64,000 nucleotides of DNA from an uncultured Haliea sp. (GCA_913061145.1 CAJXUQ010000002.1:124001-188000); one strand, 5' to 3'. Positions 50,203-60,859 are shown, counted from the stretch's first letter. The notes: a model not told the origin generated them from the sequence alone. Numbers and translations: made by a program.

Positions 50203-51378
50203 ATGGCCCGACGTATTCTTACCCTTAACCAGATCTCCCTGAAGGGCCTTGAGCGCCTGCCTAGAGACGCCTACGAGATTGCCAGTGAGTTTGCGCACCC
50301 GGATGCCATTCTCCTGCGCAGCCACAGGTTACAAGCGGCCGATATTGCCGATAGCGTGTTGGCGATTGCCCGGGCCGGGGCGGGGGTGAACAACATCCCC
50401 GTTGCGGACTGTACCCAGCGGGGCATCCCCGTGTTCAACTCTCCAGGCGCCAACGCCAATGCGGTCAAGGAGTTGGTGGCCGCGGGGCTGTTGCTGGGGT
50501 CCCGCGGGGTGGTGGAAGGGCTGGAATACGTCTCAGGGCTTGCCGACATCACGGACGCGGCAGAGCTCAACAAGACGCTTGAAGCCAACAAGAAACACTT
50601 CAAGGGCAACGAACTGCGCGGAAAAACGCTGGGCGTCGTTGGTCTGGGCGCGATAGGTTCACTGGTTGCCGATATGGCCCTGACCCTTGGGATGGACGTC
50701 ATCGGTTACGATCCGGCGCTGTCGGTGGAGGCGGCCTGGCGTTTGTCCAGCCAGGTGCGCAAGGCAGACTCGCTGACGGCGCTGTTCTCCCGCAGCGACT
50801 ACGTGACCCTGCACCTTCCTGCACTGGAGTCTACCCGCGGACTGGTGAACGCCGAACTGTTCGCCGCTATGCCCGCGCATGCCTGCCTGCTCAATTTTGC
50901 CCGGCAGGAGATCGTTGATGAGAGCGCGCTGCTGGCTGCACTTGATCAGGGGCGTCTGCGCAAATACATCGCAGACTTCCCCAGCCCCGCACTGATCGGC
51001 CGCAAGAATGCGGTGCTGATGCCGCACATCGGTGCCAGCACGGATGAAGCAGAGGACAACTGCGCGATCATGGCCGCCGACCAATTGCGTGATTTTCTCG
51101 AGAACGGCAACATTCGCAACGCGGTCAACTTTCCCACGCTGCAGTTGGAGCGGGCAGGGGGTTGCCGTCTGGCCGTAACCAACACCAACGTGCCCAAGAT
51201 TCTTGGCAGCGTGTTGTCGATTCTGGCGGAGCTGAATATCAACGTTGTCGATATGCTCAATAAAAGTCGCGACAACATCGCCTACAACCTTATCGACATG
51301 GATATCTGTCCGGCCGAGTCCAGCCTGGCCTCGATGCGTGCTCTGGAGGGCGTGATCAATGTCAGGGTGATTCCCTGA
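50203..51378 (+). CDS. serA: D-3-phosphoglycerate dehydrogenase
   Basis: First step of serine synthesis, oxidation of 3-phosphoglycerate with NAD+. The 391-residue product has the catalytic lobe with GVNNIPV, the NAD-binding motif GVVGLGAIGSLVADMALTLGMDVIGYD near residues 147-170 (given as two adjoining parts), and the active-site Arg in LNFARQEIVDESALL. The Glu/His pair is in PHIGASTDEAEDNC, and a C-terminal ACT domain is near 320-391. The shorter type with one ACT domain. 37 bp after ppiD. Confidence 0.92.
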   Translation: MARRILTLNQISLKGLERLPRDAYEIASEFAHPDAILLRSHRLQAADIADSVLAIARAGAGVNNIPVADCTQRGIPVFNSPGANANAVKELVAAGLLLGSRGVVEGLEYVSGLADITDAAELNKTLEANKKHFKGNELRGKTLGVVGLGAIGSLVADMALTLGMDVIGYDPALSVEAAWRLSSQVRKADSLTALFSRSDYVTLHLPALESTRGLVNAELFAAMPAHACLLNFARQEIVDESALLAALDQGRLRKYIADFPSPALIGRKNAVLMPHIGASTDEAEDNCAIMAADQLRDFLENGNIRNAVNFPTLQLERAGGCRLAVTNTNVPKILGSVLSILAELNINVVDMLNKSRDNIAYNLIDMDICPAESSLASMRALEGVINVRVIP

Positions 51379-51400
51379 TGCCCTGCCACGGTGTGCAGTC

Positions 51401-51922
51401 ATGACGGACAGGCTTGAGGCACTGTTGGGTAGTGTGCCCGCCATTGCACCGAGATCACCCCCGCCACTGGAGCGCTGGCATCCGCCGTTGTCGGGTGATA
51501 TCGACATCCGCATTGCTGCAGATGGTAGCTGGTATCACGAGGGCGGTCGCATCCGGCGTGAGCCACTGGTCGCGCTGTTCGCCAGTATTTTGCGGCGCGA
51601 GGATGACGGCGACTACTACCTCGTGACGCCCGTTGAAAAGTGGCGCATCCAGGTTGAGTTGCATCCCCTGGTGGTGACGGAGATCAACCGTCGCGACGAC
51701 ACCTTGTACGCCCGGTTGAACACGGGCACTGAAGTGGCCATAAACGCCGACCACGCCCTGTTTCTGGAACCTGCCCTTGGCGATGTTGCCGCCATTCATC
51801 TGCCGCACGGCCTGAGTGCGGTGCTGACACGTGCGGCCTGGTACCGTCTGGTGGAGAGTGCCGAAGAACGGGACGGGCGGCTGCAGGTTCACAGCGCCGG
51901 GGTCTGGTTCCCGCTACAGTAG
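51401..51922 (+). CDS. DUF1285 family protein
   Basis: 173-residue conserved protein of a family present in many gammaproteobacteria and of unknown function; a structure from Shewanella showed two linked beta domains. Typical are ISADGSWYHEGGRI-like and REDDGDYYLVTPVEKWRIQVE segments (residues about 40-90). It follows serA by 22 bp and is convergent with the ETF-QO gene, so it may be read from the serA transcript. Confidence 0.85.
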   Translation: MTDRLEALLGSVPAIAPRSPPPLERWHPPLSGDIDIRIAADGSWYHEGGRIRREPLVALFASILRREDDGDYYLVTPVEKWRIQVELHPLVVTEINRRDDTLYARLNTGTEVAINADHALFLEPALGDVAAIHLPHGLSAVLTRAAWYRLVESAEERDGRLQVHSAGVWFPLQ

Positions 51923-51958
51923 CCGCGAGCTACCGTAGCGGGGGCGTTGACTGCGGGG

Positions 51959-53611
51959 TTACATGTTGGGGTAGGTGGGGCCCCCGAACCCTTCCGGCGT
52001 GACCCAGACAATGTTCTGTGAAGGGTCTTTGATGTCGCAGGTTTTACAGTGCACGCAGTTCTGTGCATTGATCTGGAAACGCTGTCCCTGCGCATCCTCC
52101 ACCACCTCGTACACACCTGCCGGGCAATAGCGCTGTGCCGGTTCATCGTACAGGGGCAGGTTTTTCGCCAGGGGTATGCTGGGGTCAATCAGGGTGAGGT
52201 GACAGGGCTGGTCCTCTTCGTGGTTTGTATTCGACAGGAACACGGAGGTCAGTCGGTCAAAGGTAATCTTGTTGTCCGGTTTGGGGTAGTTGGGCTTTTT
52301 ACACGCATTCGCCGGTTTCAGGGTGGCGTAATCGGGCACGGAGTCGTTCAGCGTGAAAGGCAGCTTGCCGCCAAACAGGGTCTGATCAACCCACACCATG
52401 GCCGACCCCAGCATGAATCCGAACTTGTGCATAAAGCCGCTGAAGTTCCGCGTTGTGTAGAGTTCTTCGTGCAGCCAGGAGTTGCGTACGCGCTCGGCAT
52501 AACCCTCCAGGTCGGCGGGCGCAGACTCGCCCTGGAGCAGTGCTTCGACCACGGCCTCAGCAGCGAGCAGGCCGCTCTTCATGGCGGTGTGGTTGCCTTT
52601 GATTTTGACGGCATTCAGTGTGCCTGCGTCACAGCCAATCAGCAGACCACCCGGGAAGTGCATTTTGGGCAGCGAGTTGTAGCCGCCCTTGGCGATCGCG
52701 CGGGCGCCGTAGCTGATCCGTGTGCCCCCCTGTATGTACTTCAGGGTTTCCGGGTGCTGCTTCCAGCGCTGGAATTCCTCGAACGGGCTCAGGTGCGGGT
52801 TGCTGTAGTTCAGGTCAGTGATCAGGCCCAGATAGACCTGGTTGTTTTCTGCGTGGTACAGGAACGCGCCACCGCTGGCGCCGCTTTCCTTCAGGGGCCA
52901 GCCCAGACCGTGCACGACCAGTCCCTCTTCGTGCTGCTCGGCCGGAATTTCCCAGATTTCCTTGATCCCGATGCCGTAGTGCTGGGGATCCTTGCCGTCA
53001 TCCAGCCCGAAACGGCTGATGAGTTGCTTGCCAAGGTGGCCGCGGCAGCCTTCCGCAAACAGGGTGTAGCGTGCGTGCAGTTCCATGCCCGGGGTGTAGC
53101 TGTCTTTCTTCTCGCCATCGGCGCCAATACCCATGTCGCCAGTCGCGATGCCTTTGACCCGGCCATCCTCGTGGTAGAGTACCTCGGCGGCGGCGAACCC
53201 GGGGTAGACTTCGACACCCAGGTTTTCGGCCTGCTCGGCTAGCCAGCGGCACACGTTACCCATGGAGACAATGAAGTTCCCCTCGTTGTGCGTGGGCTTC
53301 GGGATCAGGAAGTTGGGCAGCTTGATGGCCTTTTTCTCACTGGTATAGAAAAAGAAGTTGTCGTGGGTGACGGCGGTATTCAGTGGCGCACCCATGTTGG
53401 CCCAGTCAGGGAACAGTTCTGCGAGCGCGCGCGGCTCAAGCACGGCGCCAGACAGTGTGTGCGCGCCGACCTCGGAACCCTTTTCGACAACACACACGGT
53501 GACTTCCCGTTCCTGTGCCTGTGCGAGTTGCATGATGCGACAGGCGGCGGACAGACCCGCAGGCCCCGCGCCAACAATCACTACATCGAATTCCATTGAT
53601 TCACGTTCCAC
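51959..53611 (-). CDS. Electron transfer flavoprotein-ubiquinone oxidoreductase
   Basis: Membrane-bound enzyme that passes electrons from ETF to the quinone pool, linking fatty-acid and amino-acid oxidation to respiration. The 550-residue product has the FAD motif VVIVGAGPAGLSAACRI near residues 10-26, a middle quinone-binding region, and the C-terminal iron-sulfur ferredoxin part with CPAGVYE and CVHCKTCDIKD (four Cys for a 4Fe-4S cluster). It ends in GGPTYPNM, as in relatives. The GTG at 53611 follows GAGGAG and gives the usual VERESMEFD start. Divergent from etfBA, its donor. Confidence 0.95.
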   Translation of the reverse strand: MERESMEFDVVIVGAGPAGLSAACRIMQLAQAQEREVTVCVVEKGSEVGAHTLSGAVLEPRALAELFPDWANMGAPLNTAVTHDNFFFYTSEKKAIKLPNFLIPKPTHNEGNFIVSMGNVCRWLAEQAENLGVEVYPGFAAAEVLYHEDGRVKGIATGDMGIGADGEKKDSYTPGMELHARYTLFAEGCRGHLGKQLISRFGLDDGKDPQHYGIGIKEIWEIPAEQHEEGLVVHGLGWPLKESGASGGAFLYHAENNQVYLGLITDLNYSNPHLSPFEEFQRWKQHPETLKYIQGGTRISYGARAIAKGGYNSLPKMHFPGGLLIGCDAGTLNAVKIKGNHTAMKSGLLAAEAVVEALLQGESAPADLEGYAERVRNSWLHEELYTTRNFSGFMHKFGFMLGSAMVWVDQTLFGGKLPFTLNDSVPDYATLKPANACKKPNYPKPDNKITFDRLTSVFLSNTNHEEDQPCHLTLIDPSIPLAKNLPLYDEPAQRYCPAGVYEVVEDAQGQRFQINAQNCVHCKTCDIKDPSQNIVWVTPEGFGGPTYPNM

Positions 53612-53904
53612 GGTAGGCTCCTCTAGTTCGCGCGGGGGGTCCGAATGGCTGGGTGCGCCCAGTCGCTTGAATCGAAGGGCAGCCAAAAAAGCCGCGCAAG
53701 TATATAATTTTTAAAGGTTAAAAACCAGAACAGTGGTGGCCTGCGATGCTCTGCTTCTGTCCAGCACCGTACGCTATGCTGCACTGAAACGCTCTTGACC
53801 TCTACTGCCTTTGGCGGCAACATAGCGGCCCGAGTACAGGCCGGTGCCCCGCGTGGCGCGCGCCAGCCCATGCAAACCCACCCGAAACTAGCATTGGAAA
53901 TCCT

Positions 53905-54657
53905 ATGAAGGTTCTTGTTGCCGTTAAGCGCGTCGTTGACTACAACGTCAAAGTCCGTGCGAAGGGCGATGGCAGTGACGTTGACCTGAACAACGTCAAA
54001 ATGGCCATCAACCCGTTCTGTGAAATCGCCGTTGAAGAAGCGGTGAGACTGAAAGAAGCCGGAGTCGCGACCGAGGTGATCGCTGTTTCTGTGGGTGAAA
54101 AGCCCTGCCAGGAGCAGATTCGCACCGCACTCGCCCTGGGCGCCGACCGTGGCATTCACGTGGAAACCGAAGGACGGATTGAGCCGCTGGTGATCGCCAA
54201 GCTGCTCAAGAGCGTGGTAGAGAAAGAGCAGCCGCAACTGGTCATTCTGGGCAAGCAGTCCATCGACGGTGACAACAACCAGACAGGGCAGATGCTGGGG
54301 GCGTTAACCAATATGCCTCAGGGCACTTTTGCCTCAGAAATCAAGGTTGAAGGCGACAAACTTAATGTAGTGCGTGAGGTTGATGGCGGCCTGCAGACCA
54401 TCAGCCTGACCCTGCCGGCGATCGTCACCACGGACCTGCGCCTGAACGAGCCGCGCTATGCGTCGCTGCCCAATATCATGAAGGCGAAGAAGAAGCAGCT
54501 GGACGTGTTCAGCCCGGCGGATCTCGGGGTCGAAATCACCCACCATATCACCCAGCTGCGGGTAGAGCCGCCGGCGGAGCGTCAGGCGGGTATCAAGGTT
54601 GAGGACGTTGCCCAGCTGGTCGACAAATTGAAGAACGAGGCGAAGGTGATCTCATGA
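53905..54657 (+). CDS. etfB: Electron transfer flavoprotein subunit beta
   Basis: Beta subunit of the soluble ETF dimer that collects electrons from acyl-CoA and other dehydrogenases. The 250-residue product starts [18 protein letters not shown], contains [16 protein letters not shown] near residue 37, and the AMP-binding loop [17 protein letters not shown] near residue 120. It overlaps etfA by ATGA. Confidence 0.96.
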   Translation: MKVLVAVKRVVDYNVKVRAKGDGSDVDLNNVKMAINPFCEIAVEEAVRLKEAGVATEVIAVSVGEKPCQEQIRTALALGADRGIHVETEGRIEPLVIAKLLKSVVEKEQPQLVILGKQSIDGDNNQTGQMLGALTNMPQGTFASEIKVEGDKLNVVREVDGGLQTISLTLPAIVTTDLRLNEPRYASLPNIMKAKKKQLDVFSPADLGVEITHHITQLRVEPPAERQAGIKVEDVAQLVDKLKNEAKVIS

Positions 54658-55583
54658 GTACACTCGTTATAGCAGAGCACGATAACAGCGGCCTGAAGCC
54701 GGCCACCCTGAATGCGGTGACAGCGGCGCAGGCATTGGGCGCCGACATCGATATTCTCGTGGCCGGTGCCGGCTGCGCAGCGGTGGGCGAAGAAGCCGCA
54801 AAAATCGCCGGAATCGGCAAGGTGCTGGTAGCTGACAACGCCGTTTATGAGCACCAGCTGGCCGAAAACGTCAGCCTGTTGATCGCTGAGGTCGCTGCCG
54901 GCTATGACAACGTCGTCGCCCCGGCGACCACGAATGGCAAGAATATCATGCCCCGCGTAGCCGCGCTGCTGGACGTTGCGCAGGTGTCCGATGTGATCGC
55001 GGTGGAGTCCGCCGACACCTTCAAACGCCCGATTTATGCGGGTAACGTGATTGCCACTGTGCAAAGCAGCGACGCGCGCAAGGTGATCACCGTGCGTACC
55101 ACTGCCTTTGACGCGGCAGCGGCGGAAGGGGGCTCGGCGTCTGTCGAGGCCGTGTCAGCCGTGCACGATGCTGGCCTGTCCAGTTTCGTGGGCGAAGAAG
55201 TCGCGGTGTCCGATCGCCCTGAGCTGACCGCCGCTCCGGTTGTCATTTCGGGTGGCCGAGGCATGCAGAACGGCGACAACTTCAAATTGCTGGAAGGGAT
55301 TGCAGACAAGCTGGGCGCTGCCATTGGTGCCTCACGTGCCGCCGTGGACGCGGGCTTTGTGCCCAACGATATGCAAGTCGGCCAGACCGGCAAGATTGTC
55401 GCGCCGGACCTGTACATCGCTGTCGGGATCTCGGGGGCGATTCAGCACCTCGCGGGCATGAAGGACTCCAAAGTGATTGTTGCGATCAACAAGGACGAAG
55501 ATGCACCGATCTTCCAGGTTGCAGATTATGGGCTGGTTGCGGACCTGTTCGACGCACTGCCCCAGCTGGAGTCGGCACTCTGA
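54654..55583 (+). CDS. etfA: Electron transfer flavoprotein subunit alpha
   Basis: Alpha subunit of ETF that holds FAD. The 309-residue product has the conserved FAD segment [15 protein letters not shown] near residue 197, [49 protein letters not shown] in the last 100 residues (given in outline), and [17 protein letters not shown] near residue 280. Coupled to etfB. A bidirectional terminator follows. Confidence 0.96.
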   Translation: MSTLVIAEHDNSGLKPATLNAVTAAQALGADIDILVAGAGCAAVGEEAAKIAGIGKVLVADNAVYEHQLAENVSLLIAEVAAGYDNVVAPATTNGKNIMPRVAALLDVAQVSDVIAVESADTFKRPIYAGNVIATVQSSDARKVITVRTTAFDAAAAEGGSASVEAVSAVHDAGLSSFVGEEVAVSDRPELTAAPVVISGGRGMQNGDNFKLLEGIADKLGAAIGASRAAVDAGFVPNDMQVGQTGKIVAPDLYIAVGISGAIQHLAGMKDSKVIVAINKDEDAPIFQVADYGLVADLFDALPQLESAL

Positions 55584-55625
55584 GCTGAGTGCAATCCTCG
55601 CGGAGGGTTTTCCGCCAATAAAAAA

Positions 55626-55649
55626 GCCGGCGTAACTGCCGGCTTTTTT
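55626..55649. terminator. Bidirectional terminator between etfA and acnB
   Basis: GCCGGC (55626-55631), loop GTAACT, GCCGGC (55638-55643), flanked by A-run on the left and T-run (55644-55649) on the right. It serves the two convergent genes. Confidence 0.9.
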
Positions 55650-55700
55650 GTGTCCCGGTGTGCGGCCCACTACAGCGGGCCGCGCACCGATTGACGAGGC

Positions 55701-58316
55701 TCAGGCCGAGACGGTATCGATCTGTACCGCTGAGATGCGCTTGCCTTCTTCGGCGCTCTTCTGGAACTCGACGATCTGGTCGAAGTTCATGTAGCGGTAG
55801 ATCTCCGATGACATCGCGTCCAGACGGCTGGCGTACTCCAGATACTCCTCTGGGGTCGGCAGTTTGCCCAGGATGGCACCGACGGCGGCCAGCTCGGCGG
55901 AGGTCAGGTACACGTTGGCACCGTCACCGAGGCGGTTGGGGAAGTTGCGCGTCGACGTCGAGAGCACTGTACTGTTGGGTGCGACACGTGCCTGGTTGCC
56001 CATGCACAGTGAACAACCCGGCATCTCGGTGCGGGCACCCGCGCGGCCGAAGATGTTGTAGTAGCCTTCCTCCATCAGCAGATGCTCGTCCATGCGGGTC
56101 GGTGGTGATATCCACATGCGCGTGGAGATACCGCCCTTGTGCTGATCGAGCAGTTTACCGGCCGCGCGGAAGTGGCCGATGTTGGTCATGCAGCTGCCAA
56201 TGAAGACCTCGTCGACCTTGTCGCCGGCTACGTCGGACAGCAAGCGGGCATCGTCCGGGTCGTTGGGCGCGCACACGATCGGCTCCCGCAGCTGGGCCAG
56301 ATCGATCTCGATCACGGCAGCATACTCGGCGTCCGCATCGGCCGTCATCAGGCTCGGGTTCGCCAGCCACTCTTCCATCTTCGCGGCGCGACGCTCCAGG
56401 GTGCGGCTGTCGCCGTAACCTTCCGCAATCATCGAGCGCAGCAGCACCACATTGGAGCGCAGGTACTCGGCAATCGTGTCCTCGTCGAGGGCAATGGTGC
56501 AACCCGCAGCTGAGCGCTCAGCAGAGGCATCAGAAAGCTCGAAAGCCTGCTCAACAGTCAGGCCCTTGAGGCCTTCGATTTCGAGAATACGCCCGGAGAA
56601 GATGTTCTTCTTGCCTTTCTTCTCGACGGTCAGCAAGCCTCCCTGGATGGCATAGTAGGGGATTGCGTGTACCAGGTCGCGCAGGGTGATTCCCGGTTGC
56701 ATGTCACCCTTGAAGCGCACCAGAACGGATTCCGGCATGTCCAGCGGCATGACGCCGGTTGCCGCTGCAAACGCCACGAGGCCTGAGCCGGCCGGGAACG
56801 AAATCCCCATAGGGAAACGTGTGTGGCTGTCGCCGCCGGTGCCCACAGTGTCAGGCAGCAGCATGCGGTTCAGCCAGCTGTGGATGATGCCGTCACCCGG
56901 GCGCAGGGAAACACCGCCGCGGGTCATGATGAAATCCGGCAGGGTGTGCTGCGTGTCGATGTCCACAGGCTTCGGATACGCTGCTGTGTGGCAGAACGAC
57001 TGCATGACCAGGTCGGCGGAGAAGCCGAGGCAGGCAAGGTCCTTCAGCTCATCGCGGGTCATGGGTCCCGTGGTGTCCTGGGAGCCGACGGTCGTCATGC
57101 GGGGCTCGCAGTACGTGCCGGGGCGGATGCCCTGCATACCACAGGCCTTGCCGACCATTTTCTGCGCCAGGGTGAAGCCCTTATCGCTGTCTGCAGGCTG
57201 CTCGGGGCGGCGGAACAGATCTGTGGGCGGCAGACCCAGTGACTCCCGGGCCCGCGCGGTGAGGCCCCGACCAATGATCAGGTTGATCCGGCCGCCGGCG
57301 CGTACTTCGTCCAGCAATACGTCGGACTTGAGGCTGAATTCGGACAGTACTGCGCCGGTTTCAGAGAGGATCTTGCCCTCGTAGGGGCGTACCTCGATCA
57401 CGTCGCCCATGTGCAGGTCGTCCACCGGAGCTTCAAAAACCAGGGCGCCAGCGTCTTCCATTGTGTTGTAGAAAATGGGGGCAACCTTGCCACCGATGCA
57501 GATACCGCCGCCGCGCTTGTTGGGCACACCCGGCATGTCCTCGCCGAAGAACCAGAGTACCGAGTTCGTTGCGGACTTGCGCGAGGAGCCGGTGCCGACA
57601 ACGTCGCCCACGAAGGCAACCGGCAAACCCTTGTCCTGCAGGGCCGCGATCTGCTTCATCGGGCCGGTGACACCGTGTTCTTCGGGGGTGAGCCCGTCGC
57701 GGGTCATTTTGTACATGGCCAGCGCGTGCAGGGGGATGTCTGGACGTGACCAGGCATCAGGGGCAGGGGAGAGGTCATCCGTGTTGGTTTCCCCGGTGAC
57801 TTTGAACACCGATACCTTGATGGACTCAGGCACTGCCGGACGATTGGTGAACCACTCGCCCTCGGCCCAGGCTGCCATCACTGCTTTGGCGTTTGCGTTC
57901 CCGCCTTTCGCCAATTCCTCGACATCGTGGAACGCGTCAAACACCAGCAGCGTGTGCTTGAGCTCTTTCGCCGCCAATGCGCCCAGATTCTCGTCGGTCA
58001 GCAGGCCCACCAGAGCCTCGATATTGTAACCACCGTGCATGTTGCCCAGCAGGGCAACCGCGGTTTGAGGGTCGATCAGCGGGCTGCTGGCCTGGCCCCG
58101 CACAATGGCGGAGAGAAACCCGGCCTTGACGTAGGCCGCTTCGTCCACGCCCGGTGGAACACGGTTGGTGATCAGGTCGAGAAGAAAGGCCTCTTCGCCA
58201 GCGGGCGGGTTCTTCAGGAGCTCAACCAGTGCGGCGACCTGCTCGGCACTCAGGGGCTTGGGCGGAATGTTGAGGGCGGCCCGTTCGGCCACGTGTTCGC
58301 GGTAGGCGTCTAGCAC
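55701..58316 (-). CDS. acnB: Aconitate hydratase B
   Basis: Citrate/isocitrate isomerase of the TCA cycle with a 4Fe-4S centre; the apo-protein binds mRNA. The 871-residue product has the N-terminal HEAT-like and swivel domains typical of AcnB, and the cluster cysteines in [23 protein letters not shown] and [16 protein letters not shown] start at 58316 follows AAGGAG. A weakly matching promoter (TTTATC/TATACT) lies upstream. Convergent with etfA. Confidence 0.97.
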   Translation of the reverse strand: MLDAYREHVAERAALNIPPKPLSAEQVAALVELLKNPPAGEEAFLLDLITNRVPPGVDEAAYVKAGFLSAIVRGQASSPLIDPQTAVALLGNMHGGYNIEALVGLLTDENLGALAAKELKHTLLVFDAFHDVEELAKGGNANAKAVMAAWAEGEWFTNRPAVPESIKVSVFKVTGETNTDDLSPAPDAWSRPDIPLHALAMYKMTRDGLTPEEHGVTGPMKQIAALQDKGLPVAFVGDVVGTGSSRKSATNSVLWFFGEDMPGVPNKRGGGICIGGKVAPIFYNTMEDAGALVFEAPVDDLHMGDVIEVRPYEGKILSETGAVLSEFSLKSDVLLDEVRAGGRINLIIGRGLTARARESLGLPPTDLFRRPEQPADSDKGFTLAQKMVGKACGMQGIRPGTYCEPRMTTVGSQDTTGPMTRDELKDLACLGFSADLVMQSFCHTAAYPKPVDIDTQHTLPDFIMTRGGVSLRPGDGIIHSWLNRMLLPDTVGTGGDSHTRFPMGISFPAGSGLVAFAAATGVMPLDMPESVLVRFKGDMQPGITLRDLVHAIPYYAIQGGLLTVEKKGKKNIFSGRILEIEGLKGLTVEQAFELSDASAERSAAGCTIALDEDTIAEYLRSNVVLLRSMIAEGYGDSRTLERRAAKMEEWLANPSLMTADADAEYAAVIEIDLAQLREPIVCAPNDPDDARLLSDVAGDKVDEVFIGSCMTNIGHFRAAGKLLDQHKGGISTRMWISPPTRMDEHLLMEEGYYNIFGRAGARTEMPGCSLCMGNQARVAPNSTVLSTSTRNFPNRLGDGANVYLTSAELAAVGAILGKLPTPEEYLEYASRLDAMSSEIYRYMNFDQIVEFQKSAEEGKRISAVQIDTVSA

Positions 58317-58398
58317 GGTAAAACTCCTTGTTACGGTGGCGGGGAGGCACAGCAGGGGGCTTTGCGGCCGCCGTGACTGCGCGCTGATGTGCCGCGGG

Positions 58399-58427
58399 AG
58401 TATATCCCAGGGGCAGTTTAAGATAAA
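58399..58427 (-). promoter_or_regulatory. Possible promoter of acnB
   Basis: On the minus strand TTTATC (58427-58422), 17 bp, TATACT (58404-58399). The start near 58392 gives a leader of about 76 nt. The -10 is good, the -35 weak. Confidence 0.45.
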
Positions 58428-58512
58428 TAAATCAAACGCTTATACCGTGCATTCAGCAGGCTGATGGCGTACACTTTTCGCCTGTTGTCAGTCCCTCTGT
58501 TTTTTCCTGATT

Positions 58513-58983
58513 ATGCGCAAACCAGCGGTCAAGACACCCTGCATCGGCGTCTGCTCGACGGGCATTGGTGATGCCGTTTGTCGGGGTTGCAAGCGTTTCA
58601 GTCATGAAGTCATTCACTGGAACAGCTACACCGACGAGCAGAAACGGGCCATTGACGGGCGTCTATCCGGCTTTCTCTCGCAGTGTGTGCGCAATGCCTT
58701 GATGGTGATCGACAAGCCACTGCTCGCCTGGCAACTGCAGGTGCAGCAACTGCGCTACAACCCCGAACATGACGAGTATTGCTGGGTGTTCAGCCTGCTG
58801 AAGGCGGGGGCGGGCCAGATTGATCGGCCGGCGGACTTCGGTTTCGAGGTGCATGCCAGCCACGCCCGTCTGGGGCTGCCGCAATTGCGCGACCTCATCG
58901 ATCGGGAATTCTATATTCTTTCGGAAGCACATTATGAGCGGTATATGCGAACCCCTGACCTGTTCGGCGGCGTAACGTCATGA
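58513..58983 (+). CDS. DUF1289 domain protein
   Basis: 156-residue protein. Residues 8-50 form the DUF1289 module with four cysteines (TPCIGVCSTGIGD, then VCRGCKRFSHEVIHW) that probably bind metal or an iron-sulfur cluster. The rest (about 70-150) contains WVFSLLKAG and FGFEVHASHARLGLPQLRDLIDREFYILSE and is common to longer members. It overlaps miaE by ATGA, which suggests a link to tRNA hydroxylation or oxygen/iron metabolism, though this is only context. Confidence 0.82.
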   Translation: MRKPAVKTPCIGVCSTGIGDAVCRGCKRFSHEVIHWNSYTDEQKRAIDGRLSGFLSQCVRNALMVIDKPLLAWQLQVQQLRYNPEHDEYCWVFSLLKAGAGQIDRPADFGFEVHASHARLGLPQLRDLIDREFYILSEAHYERYMRTPDLFGGVTS

Positions 58984-59597
58984 CAGAGGCGCTGTTGGGC
59001 CCGGTGCGTGCATTTCTGCCCTGTGCGACGCCAGACGCCTGGGTGGGGTGGGCACTGGAGCATCCGCACACCTTGCTGGTTGATCATGCCAATTGCGAGA
59101 AGAAGGCAGCATCTACCGCGCTCAATTTGATGTATCGCTACGTGGAGCACCCGCGCCTGCTGCAAAAATTGTCACGTCTGGCACGGGAGGAACTGCGTCA
59201 CTTCGAGCAGGTGTTTGCCATTATGCAGCGGCGCAAGGTGGCGTACCCGCAGCTTTCGGCCTCGCGCTACGCCGCGGGTCTGCGGGCGGAGGTGCGTGGC
59301 AATGAGCCCGGCCGGCTGGTGGATACGCTGCTGGTCGGTGCGCTGATTGAAGCCCGCTCCTGTGAACGATTCGCGGCCTTGATTCCGCACCTGGATGCCG
59401 AGCTGGCGCAGTTTTACGATTCTCTATTGAAATCAGAGGCACGCCATTTCCAGGATTATCTCGCGCTGGCGGGTGACCTGGCATCCGCAGCAGAAATCAC
59501 CGCGCGCCTTGAACAGCTGAAGGCGGTAGAGGCTGCCCTCATTACCGGTTGTGATGCGGAGTTCCGCTTCCACAGCGGTGTACCCGCCGGGGACTAG
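58980..59597 (+). CDS. miaE: tRNA 2-methylthio-N6-isopentenyladenosine-37 hydroxylase
   Basis: Non-heme diiron monooxygenase that hydroxylates ms2i6A37 in tRNAs reading U-initial codons. The 205-residue ferritin-like four-helix protein has HANCEKKAASTALNLM, EELRHFEQVF (ExxH), EARSCERFA and SEARHFQDYLALA (ExxH), giving the diiron ligands. Translationally coupled to the DUF1289 gene. The gene needed to make its substrate (miaB) lies outside the window. Confidence 0.93.
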   Translation: MTEALLGPVRAFLPCATPDAWVGWALEHPHTLLVDHANCEKKAASTALNLMYRYVEHPRLLQKLSRLAREELRHFEQVFAIMQRRKVAYPQLSASRYAAGLRAEVRGNEPGRLVDTLLVGALIEARSCERFAALIPHLDAELAQFYDSLLKSEARHFQDYLALAGDLASAAEITARLEQLKAVEAALITGCDAEFRFHSGVPAGD

Positions 59598-59627
59598 CTA
59601 GGATCAGGGTTAAGTAATTATATTAAC

Positions 59628-60344
59628 CTATTGTTTTATATCGAAACTATGCAGGCTCAACCCGTCAGGTGAGGCCTCCAGGTACCAGCCGGACTGGTCC
59701 CAGTCTCCCAATACCCAGCGCACCCCCGCCGCATGTTCGTGGCGTGCCGGACGGTGGGTGTGGCCGTGCACCATGCACTGCACTTCGTGGTCGAGCAGGG
59801 CGCGTTCAACCTCGCTTGGTGTGACATCCATGATGTCCTCTGCCTTGTTGCTGTTGGCTTCGCGGCTGCGACTGCGCAGTTCCCGAGCGAGCGCCCGGCG
59901 CTCCTCCAGACTGCGTGCCAGCAGCTCGGTCTGCCAGGCCGCTGAACGCGTTGTCTTGCGGAAGGCCTGGTATTCGGTGTCCCGGGTGCACAGGCTGTCG
60001 CCGTGCATAAGCAGTGTGGGGGTGCCGTAGAGGTTCACCACACGGGGGTCGCGCAGCAATTTACCGCCAACGGCGCTGCAGAAGTCACGGCCGAGCAGAA
60101 AATCCCGGTTGCCGGGCAGCAGGTAGAGCCTGGGTCCGGCAGCGGAGAAGCGGCGCAGCATTTCCGTGACCTCTGCGGCGAGCGGTGCGTCGTCGTCATC
60201 GCCTATCCACACCTCGAACAGGTCGCCGAGGATGTACAGTGCGTCGCAGTCCTGATGATCCAGCAGAAAGCGCCGCAGTGCCCGCACCGTTGCCGGGCGG
60301 GTAGACTCAAGGTGCAAGTCCGAGATCAGGTAGGTCGCGCTCAC
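59628..60344 (-). CDS. lpxH: UDP-2,3-diacylglucosamine diphosphatase LpxH
   Basis: Fourth step of lipid A synthesis, hydrolysis of UDP-diacylglucosamine to lipid X and UMP on the inner membrane face. The 238-residue calcineurin-like enzyme shows all metal motifs: SDLHLES (residue 8), GDLFEVWIGDD (near 41), GNRDFLLG (near 79), LMHGDSLCT (near 113) and HGHTHRP (near 195). Upstream ppiB is 17 bp away on the same strand. lpxH-ppiB divergent from glnS is the common order. Confidence 0.95.
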   Translation of the reverse strand: MSATYLISDLHLESTRPATVRALRRFLLDHQDCDALYILGDLFEVWIGDDDDAPLAAEVTEMLRRFSAAGPRLYLLPGNRDFLLGRDFCSAVGGKLLRDPRVVNLYGTPTLLMHGDSLCTRDTEYQAFRKTTRSAAWQTELLARSLEERRALARELRSRSREANSNKAEDIMDVTPSEVERALLDHEVQCMVHGHTHRPARHEHAAGVRWVLGDWDQSGWYLEASPDGLSLHSFDIKQ

Positions 60345-60361
60345 TGCTGCATGCCTGCGAG

Positions 60362-60859
60362 TCAGTCTTCAACGATTTCGATCGTTTCGATGATCACGGG
60401 GTCAACGGGTACGTCCTGGTGTCCGCTGCGGCTGGTGGTGGGCAGAACACGAATCTTGTGCAGTACCTCTTCACCGTCGGTGACCTTGCCAAACACCGCA
60501 TAGCCCCAGCCCTGCATATTCTTGCCGCTGTGGTTGAGGAAGTCGTTGTCCTTGACGTTAATAAAGAACTGCGTGGTGGCCGAGTGCGGGTCCATGGTGC
60601 GGGCCATGGCAATGGTGCCGAAGTCGTTTTTGAGGCCATTGTCAGCTTCGTTCTGAATCGGTTCACCCGCCGGCTTCTGGCGCATCTCTGTGTCAAAACC
60701 GCCGCCCTGGATCATGAAGTTGTCGATAACACGGTGAAAAATCGTGCCGTCATAAGACCCTTCACGCGCGTGTTTGAGAAAATTGGCCACGGTGACGGGG
60801 GCCTTGTCTGCGTCGAGAGTGAGAGTGATATCGCCAAAGGTCGTTTTAATGATAACCAT
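60362..60859 (-). CDS. ppiB: Peptidyl-prolyl cis-trans isomerase B (cyclophilin)
   Basis: Cytoplasmic cyclophilin of 165 residues; no signal peptide. It contains the signature YDGTIFHRVIDNFMIQGG near residues 36-52, TMDPHSATTQFFINVKDNDFLNH near residues 92-114 and WGYAVFGKVTDGEEVL. Read from a TTTACA/TATCAT promoter and probably co-transcribed with lpxH. Confidence 0.96.
   Translation of the reverse strand: MVIIKTTFGDITLTLDADKAPVTVANFLKHAREGSYDGTIFHRVIDNFMIQGGGFDTEMRQKPAGEPIQNEADNGLKNDFGTIAMARTMDPHSATTQFFINVKDNDFLNHSGKNMQGWGYAVFGKVTDGEEVLHKIRVLPTTSRSGHQDVPVDPVIIETIEIVED

Noticed and set aside
59608-59628. GGTTAA/TTAACC inverted repeat as terminator after miaE
   Set aside because: Arms are AT-rich and short, the loop is 9 nt and the T-run is broken, so it is too weak to call.
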